Source of the DNA: G020348385 sp964410125
Lineage (GTDB): Bacteria > Acidobacteriota > Aminicenantia > Aminicenantales > Aminicenantaceae
Reading direction: 5' to 3'
Length of the DNA stretch: 64,000 nt
NCBI GenBank assembly: GCA_964410125.1
Contig: CAYPGQ010000009.1
Coordinates: forward strand, 1 to 64,000
The position numbers and the translations under genes were made by a program. A model generated the notes under the pieces. The model did no database searches, was not told the origin of the DNA, and was given only the letters and a program-made list of their open reading frames with translations. Shown here piece after piece: positions 59,223 through 64,000 of the stretch; positions within the stretch are counted from its first letter, which is position 1, and every line of letters begins with the position of its first letter.

Positions 59223-61216
59223 CCCCTTCCTCCCTCCATGGGAGACCATTCCGGAAGATCCAATCCGAAAATGTCCTTGATGTACTCCCGGTTGCTGTCC
59301 AGTTTTTCGACAAATTCTTGTACGGTTTCAACAGGGGATCCGAACCGGTTTTCAATCCAATCCTCGAGGATAAGATAACAATCGCGCAAAGGCAAATGAG
59401 TTTGACAGACTTCCTCACACAATCCGCAGTGCAGGCATTGAAACAGGGAATGTGCCTCTGCCTGGTCCAATTCCTCTCCGTTCATCATGGCCTCGGCCAA
59501 ACGCAGTTTGGTCCTGCCGGTAACCAACTCGTCTTTGGTGATGTGGTAGGCCGGGCAAACCGAAATACAGGATCCGCAGGACGTGCAGCGTTGCGCACTT
59601 TGGTGCAGAAGGCTTCTTCCCTGTTCCTCTTCTTTTTCAGGAACTTCCCAGCCGTCAGACTGCTTCGGCCCTAAAAGCCTGGCAGTAAGTCCCAATACCG
59701 GTGCAAAAAAATAGGAAATGGCCATAATCATGCGGAAGGAAAGAGGACGCATGAAAAGTGCAGGGATGCTGAAAAACCGTCCCTTGATCTTGAAAAATTT
59801 ATGGGGATTCAGCGTTTCGCCGGGATCTATGTCCTGTTTTTTTCTGTTTAGTTCGTCCAACCGGTCTTTCTTGAATTTGCTCCCTACAAAAGGCGTGTTC
59901 CATATGCCCACTCCGTACGGGTGGCCTTTGCTGCGCACGGCCATCCTGACCAAGAGCTGGATAAACAATAAGCATAAAACATAATGAAGTTTTCGGGAAT
60001 AATCACAGCTGAAAGACAGGATGACCAGATAGGAGTAATGTTTTTTATCGCGGCAGACGATTACCTCGATCGTGGGTTTTATGTTGAAATGCCGCGCCAA
60101 CTTCCTGGCTTTCCGAATATATCGGGGTATCTTTTCTCCGGGGATCACCACCTCTGTTCCTAGAAGCCCAGGGCTAATCCGTTGAGCTTTGAGCGGAAAA
60201 TAGCGGTCAGACCAGAGGTAGCGGGCGGCCAACCGGTATTCCTGGATCTGATCCAAATTCCCATTCAATGAAGATAGGAATTTTTGCTCGTTTTCCCGAG
60301 TCTCGAAATGAAGAAGGACCGTATCATCCTCAGGAACGATGGGGTCCGTTATGCCGGTATGTTCTGTGAAAAGGATGTCTTCCTTTTTCATGTATTCTCT
60401 GTCAAAATACACAACATGAGAGGGATGATTATCTCGGCCAGCAAGTTGTTCCACAAATTTAAATGCCTGTTCAGGCGTTTTGAAAGTCAACAGACAGACT
60501 CCGCTGTAATGCGGTTTCGGGCGGACGCGTAATGTGACTTCCGTCAGGATGCCGAATTGCCCTTCGGTCCCGAAAAGATCTTTTATGGATTTGCTCGTGG
60601 AGTCCAGTTCCTGAATGGATCCATCTGGACGGGCAACACGAACTCTCAGTACGGATTCGCTGACATGGCCATAAGCATAGCTGTCCAATCCCATTCCCCC
60701 GGTGGCAATCCATCCGCCAACCGTGGAAAACCTGCTCGTCGGTGTTGTCACAGAAATCAAACCATAAGGCTCAAGTTTTGTCGCCACATCTGCCCACCGG
60801 GTTCCCGGTTGCACACGAACGGATAAGCTTTCGGGATTGACCTCAATAACAGCCATCATAGGGGAAAGGTCCATCACGATCCCTCTCCGAGTAGGAACAG
60901 CGCCTCCAAAGGCGAAAGAGCCTGTTCCCCGGGGAAATAATGCAAGACCTCGAGATTTACAGAAAGTCATGATTTTTGCAATATCATGCTCATTCTCAGG
61001 CTGTACGACCAATAGAGGTGTCGTGCGTATGAGTGTTTTTTCTATCAGAGGCGGAACACGAGCCAGATCTTTGCTGTAATTTTTCCGCTCAAAAAAGTTT
61101 AGAACCACTCGACAGGATTCTCCCACATGGGATTTGAGATCTTGTGCCAGCATATCGATTTGATTCTTTCGCAAAGGGGTGTCACGGTCTATCAGATGCC
61201 GCCATAACTGTCTCAT
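59219..61216 (-). CDS. FAD-linked dehydrogenase fused to Fe-S electron-transfer domain (GlcD-GlpC-like)
   Basis: 665 residues. Residues ~60-230: PCMH-type FAD domain (LVVQPENEHDIAKIMTFCKS, LFPRGTGSFAFGGAVPTRRG, STVGGWIATGGMGLDSYAYG). Residues ~240-450: cap domain of the 2-hydroxyacid dehydrogenase/vanillyl alcohol oxidase superfamily, with DPGETLNPHKFF closing. Residues ~545-640: two 4Fe-4S clusters (CTSCGSCISVCPAYH, CLHCGLCEEVCQTHLPL) as in GlpC. An unusual hydrophobic stretch (LHYVLCLLFIQLLVRM, and later MIMAISYFFAPVLGLTARL) suggests membrane contact. It probably feeds electrons from D-2-hydroxyacid or amino-acid-derived substrate to the glutamate synthase partner. First gene of the operon. 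Confidence 0.83.
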   Translation of the reverse strand: MRQLWRHLIDRDTPLRKNQIDMLAQDLKSHVGESCRVVLNFFERKNYSKDLARVPPLIEKTLIRTTPLLVVQPENEHDIAKIMTFCKSRGLALFPRGTGSFAFGGAVPTRRGIVMDLSPMMAVIEVNPESLSVRVQPGTRWADVATKLEPYGLISVTTPTSRFSTVGGWIATGGMGLDSYAYGHVSESVLRVRVARPDGSIQELDSTSKSIKDLFGTEGQFGILTEVTLRVRPKPHYSGVCLLTFKTPEQAFKFVEQLAGRDNHPSHVVYFDREYMKKEDILFTEHTGITDPIVPEDDTVLLHFETRENEQKFLSSLNGNLDQIQEYRLAARYLWSDRYFPLKAQRISPGLLGTEVVIPGEKIPRYIRKARKLARHFNIKPTIEVIVCRDKKHYSYLVILSFSCDYSRKLHYVLCLLFIQLLVRMAVRSKGHPYGVGIWNTPFVGSKFKKDRLDELNRKKQDIDPGETLNPHKFFKIKGRFFSIPALFMRPLSFRMIMAISYFFAPVLGLTARLLGPKQSDGWEVPEKEEEQGRSLLHQSAQRCTSCGSCISVCPAYHITKDELVTGRTKLRLAEAMMNGEELDQAEAHSLFQCLHCGLCEEVCQTHLPLRDCYLILEDWIENRFGSPVETVQEFVEKLDSNREYIKDIFGLDLPEWSPMEGGRG

Positions 61217-61530
61217 TCGAAATGTTTTTTTCCTATATCAAGTCTAAAATATGTTTAATTGTCCTTAAATATATAATAGAATATTTCATATGTCAACAAA
61301 AACATAAAAAAAATATATAAAAGAATTGAATTAATAGACAATATAAAACGTTTGTTACTTTTTGTGATTTGTTCTATTTCCCATTAGATTTTTGGTGTAT
61401 GAATGAACTCCAACGCTATAAAATCATTTGATATTTAATGTTCGTTCCTTTAACCTGAATAATCCAGGTTAAAAAGGACTTAGGAATAAATTGTGAAGCG
61501 AAAGAATGATTATGTGAAAAGGAGAATTTG
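61217..61530. other. Very AT-rich divergent region with a palindrome
   Basis: 314 bases, mostly A and T, between the divergent operons. At 61449-61473 lies TTTAACCTG-AATAATC-CAGGTTAAA, a perfect 9-base-pair stem with a 7-base loop. It contains GAATAATCCAGGTTA, identical to the right end of MITE copy B, so it may be a solo terminal repeat, a footprint, or an operator for the SDR gene. Nothing else is recognisable. Confidence 0.55.
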
Positions 61531-62466
61531 ATGTCACAGAAGAAATGGGACAGCAACGACATACCTGACCAGAAAGGAAAAGTGGCCATCGTGACGGGTT
61601 CCAGCAGCGGTATCGGTTACGAAACGGCTCGTGTGCTTGCTAACAAAAATGCCGAGGTGATTATGGCAGTGCGTAATCTGCAAAAGGGGAATGCAGCCCT
61701 AGATAAAATTAAAGCTGGTTACCAAGATGCAGATGTAAAGGTTATGGAGTTGGACTTAGCCAGCCTGGAATCGCTACGTAGATTTGCCGAGGATTTTAAG
61801 AAGACTTTTTCTCGACTGGATCTATTGATCAATAATGCTGGAGTCATGATGCCGCCATATTCCAAAACGGCCGATGGATTCGAACTCCAATTCGGAACGA
61901 ATCATTTGGGTCACTTTGCCTTGACCGGTCTCTTGATGGATCTGATTATAAACACAGAGAACTCACGTGTTGTCAATGTGAGCAGCACGAGCCACAAAAG
62001 CGGAAAAATTGATTTCAATGATCTCGATTGGGAAAAACGCACATATAAAAAGATGCGGGCCTACGGCGATAGTAAAATCGCTAACATCTATTTTACCTTT
62101 GAGCTGCAGAGAAAGTTAGAGAGAGCGGGATCGAATACGAGCGCTGTCGCCTCACATCCAGGTTGGACAAGAACTGAACTCCAACGGCATGTTGGCTTTA
62201 TTCATTTTCTGAATCGCTTTTTATCCCAGGGGATTGATATAGGGGCGCTGCCGACCCTTTATGCGGCAATTGCTCCAGATGTTAAGGGCGGTGATTATTA
62301 TGGTCCTGCAGGCTGGCAAGAGATGAGGGGGTATCCGAAAAAAGTTGGATCCAATAAATTGTCTCAGGATAAAGATATAGCACAAAAACTTTGGAGAGTA
62401 TCTAAAAAACTCACAGGGATCGAATATGAGTCACTCATAGCGGAGAGACTTGACCTGGTCAGCTGA
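61531..62466 (+). CDS. Short-chain dehydrogenase/reductase (retinol-dehydrogenase-like)
   Basis: 311 residues, ATG 61531 with AAGGAG upstream (a TTG one codon earlier is not needed). Rossmann fold: TGSSSGIG for NAD(P), NNAGVMM, catalytic Ser in VVNVSSTSHKSGKI, and Tyr-Lys pair YGDSKIAN. Central region FGTNHLGHFALTGLL is typical of the 'RDH11-14/WWOX' type SDR. The C-terminus is ~60 residues longer than minimal SDRs. Substrate not predictable. It overlaps the convergent permease 4 by 36 bases. Confidence 0.9.
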   Translation: MSQKKWDSNDIPDQKGKVAIVTGSSSGIGYETARVLANKNAEVIMAVRNLQKGNAALDKIKAGYQDADVKVMELDLASLESLRRFAEDFKKTFSRLDLLINNAGVMMPPYSKTADGFELQFGTNHLGHFALTGLLMDLIINTENSRVVNVSSTSHKSGKIDFNDLDWEKRTYKKMRAYGDSKIANIYFTFELQRKLERAGSNTSAVASHPGWTRTELQRHVGFIHFLNRFLSQGIDIGALPTLYAAIAPDVKGGDYYGPAGWQEMRGYPKKVGSNKLSQDKDIAQKLWRVSKKLTGIEYESLIAERLDLVS

Positions 62467-64000
62467 GGCGGCCCTGAGAGTTTGATAGCTGACAGTCATC
62501 ATAGCCACCGCAAACACAAGCCCACCGGCAAACACAAAATCCCCAATTCCGTTAGAGGTTCGGTAGGAGAAATTCTGGAGCCACTTTTGTAAGATAAAAT
62601 AAGAAATGGGCCAAGCGATCACATTGGCTAACAACACCCATTTTAAAAATTCCTTGGACAGTAGGATTTGAATGCCTATCCTCGATGCTCCCAAGACTTT
62701 TCGGATCCCAATCTCTTTGGTTCTTTGTTCGGTGGCGTAGGAGACCAGCCCGAATAAACCGAGGCATGAGATAAACACTGCCAAAACAGATAGGATGTTT
62801 ATAAATCGTCCCAATTCTTTTTCAGAACGGTATAAACTGTCTATCTCTTCGTCGAAGAAGCGCAAGCGGAAAGAACGGTTAGGATTGATCTGTTTCCAAC
62901 TATCGGCCAAAACTTGAAGGGCTTCTGGCGTACGGCCAGGCACCATCCGCACGAAAACATAATTGCTCCAGGACGGCTCCATCAGGAATGCCACAGGCTC
63001 TATTTCTTCATGGACAGAGTGGTGATGAAAATCTTTTACTACACCCATAATTTCTCCCCTTTTATCGTCTAACGAAAACCACTTTCCTAAAGGAGAATTG
63101 AGTCCCATTACCTTTATGGCTGATTCATTGAGAATGTAACCTTGTTTGGTGTCCGTCGACATTTCCTTGGAAAAAAACCGCCCTTCCTTCATATCCATCC
63201 CGAAAGTCCGGAGATAGTCGAAATCCACGGTCCTGATCTGGACATTCATTATGTCCTCGGCTGTTTTCCCTTCCCAGGAAACACCTGTTGTCTCAATGCC
63301 CAACCATAATAAGGGTGCATTTGTGGCTGTCACGCAGGATATGGACGGACTTTGGATGAGGGCGTGCTTGATGGTTTCCAGTTGGAGATGCGGATTATCT
63401 CCCAACTGGAAGAAGGCCAGGTTTTCCTTGTCCAATCCCAAATCTTTGCTTCGAATGAAATGAAGCTGCCTTGAAACCACAAGCGTGCAGATGATCAGAG
63501 CCAGGGAAATGGCAAACTGAAAAACCACCAAAAATCGTCTGGTATTCAACATTTTTTTTGTTGACTGAGAAAAACTTTTGAAAATCTTGACCGGAGGGAA
63601 AGACGAAAGAAATACAGCGGGATAGATCCCGGATACGGCACTGGTAAAGACAATCACAGTTGAGATAGCTGCGATGATGGGAACCGTTCCTAAAATATCC
63701 AATCCGATATCTTTGCCCAAAAGGCGGTTTAAAAGCGGAAGAAAAATATAAATGAGCCCCATGGCCAAGATGGCGCTTATAAAGGATAGAACCAGTGACT
63801 CTCCGAAGAACTGCCCGATCAGGCTTGGCCGTCTCGCACCTATGACTTTTCTTACGCCAACCTCAAGGGAACGTTTCCCGAATCGGGCGGTGGACAAATT
63901 CATGAAGTTAATACAGGCTACAATCAGGATAAACAGGGCCAGAATGACGGCAATCGACACATATACTATGGGACCTCCCCCCTCCAATGAACGAAGATGG
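62431..64000 (-). CDS. FtsX/MacB-type ABC transporter permease (paralogue 4), 5' part outside the window
   Basis: The last ~520 residues of a fourth paralogue; the reading frame is open to base 64000 with IHLRSLEGGGPIVYVSIAVI, which matches the middle of the other paralogues. FtsX block 1: IVACINFMNLSTARFG, EVGVRKVIGARRPSLI; block 2: LFGLVSYATEQRTKEIGIRK; end VKSLRYE. The first ~280 residues lie beyond the window. Confidence 0.87.
   Translation of the reverse strand, partial: HLRSLEGGGPIVYVSIAVILALFILIVACINFMNLSTARFGKRSLEVGVRKVIGARRPSLIGQFFGESLVLSFISAILAMGLIYIFLPLLNRLLGKDIGLDILGTVPIIAAISTVIVFTSAVSGIYPAVFLSSFPPVKIFKSFSQSTKKMLNTRRFLVVFQFAISLALIICTLVVSRQLHFIRSKDLGLDKENLAFFQLGDNPHLQLETIKHALIQSPSISCVTATNAPLLWLGIETTGVSWEGKTAEDIMNVQIRTVDFDYLRTFGMDMKEGRFFSKEMSTDTKQGYILNESAIKVMGLNSPLGKWFSLDDKRGEIMGVVKDFHHHSVHEEIEPVAFLMEPSWSNYVFVRMVPGRTPEALQVLADSWKQINPNRSFRLRFFDEEIDSLYRSEKELGRFINILSVLAVFISCLGLFGLVSYATEQRTKEIGIRKVLGASRIGIQILLSKEFLKWVLLANVIAWPISYFILQKWLQNFSYRTSNGIGDFVFAGGLVFAVAMMTVSYQTLRAASADQVKSLRYE

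Overview
The window looks like a scaffold from a metagenome-assembled genome of an anaerobic, Gram-negative, Acidobacteriota-like bacterium. My best guess is the Candidatus Aminicenantes lineage. The grounds are gene content only: four ATPase-less FtsX/MacB-type permeases of about 800 residues, a secreted Asp-box/sortilin-like protein, a VWFA-related exported protein of the kind common in Acidobacteriota, tandem secreted M14 carboxypeptidases, DUF5916 and other outer-membrane barrels, and ferredoxin-based electron-transfer enzymes. No rRNA, tRNA or CRISPR array was seen, so the taxonomy is inference. A 100-N scaffold gap (5552-5651) is flanked by an identical 55-base overlap and is probably an assembly artefact.

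Layout. 1-7.1 kb: Asp-box protein, permease 1, a FAM173-like methyltransferase and an SRPBCC protein, interleaved with copies of a short repeat that has terminal inverted repeats. 7.1-7.5 kb: a gene graveyard (MFS start joined to M16 peptidase end). 7.5-10.5 kb: His-rich lipoprotein, then a membrane protein / ECF sigma / small membrane protein operon and a DUF1579 protein. 10.5-14.5 kb: permease 2, GNAT-YoaP and GyrI-like proteins. 14.5-24.8 kb, mostly minus strand: outer-membrane proteins, an ABC-F ATPase, a 16-residue-repeat surface protein, a D-aminoacylase, a DUF5916 barrel and an ECF sigma/anti-sigma pair. 25-27.5 kb: an exported protein, a broken nitroreductase and an AlkC/AlkD-like repair protein.

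27.7-34.7 kb is a compact plus-strand operon that I consider the best candidate for an interesting system: a Cys-cluster response regulator, a sensor kinase built on an [FeFe]-hydrogenase-like domain with altered H-cluster motifs, a lone receiver, a receiver-PAS-kinase hybrid, and a fused NfnAB-type ferredoxin/NAD(P)H oxidoreductase. No DNA-binding output domain is present, so it may be a redox or hydrogen-sensing phosphorelay tied to electron bifurcation. 34.6-46 kb: cyclophilin, VKOR-DsbA fusion, an OmpR-type two-component pair with an exported barrel, an M24 peptidase and two M14 peptidases with calcium-binding inserts. 46-52.9 kb: VWA protein, OmpA lipoprotein, permease 3 and an IorAB-like molybdenum hydroxylase. 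53.0-53.6 kb: remains of a GH29 fucosidase.

53.7-61.2 kb is a second unusual operon: a GlcD/GlpC-like flavin/Fe-S dehydrogenase, a 966-residue glutamate-synthase-like protein with two ferredoxin-plus-barrel halves, and a fused glutaminase/GXGXG protein. Together these carry all the glutamate synthase domains, with the usual GltD replaced by a 2-hydroxyacid-dehydrogenase-like module. The window ends with an SDR oxidoreductase and the 3' part of permease 4. A recurring theme is decay: three intergenic stretches hold the two ends of protein-coding genes with the middle deleted, and a mobile-looking repeat family occupies several others.
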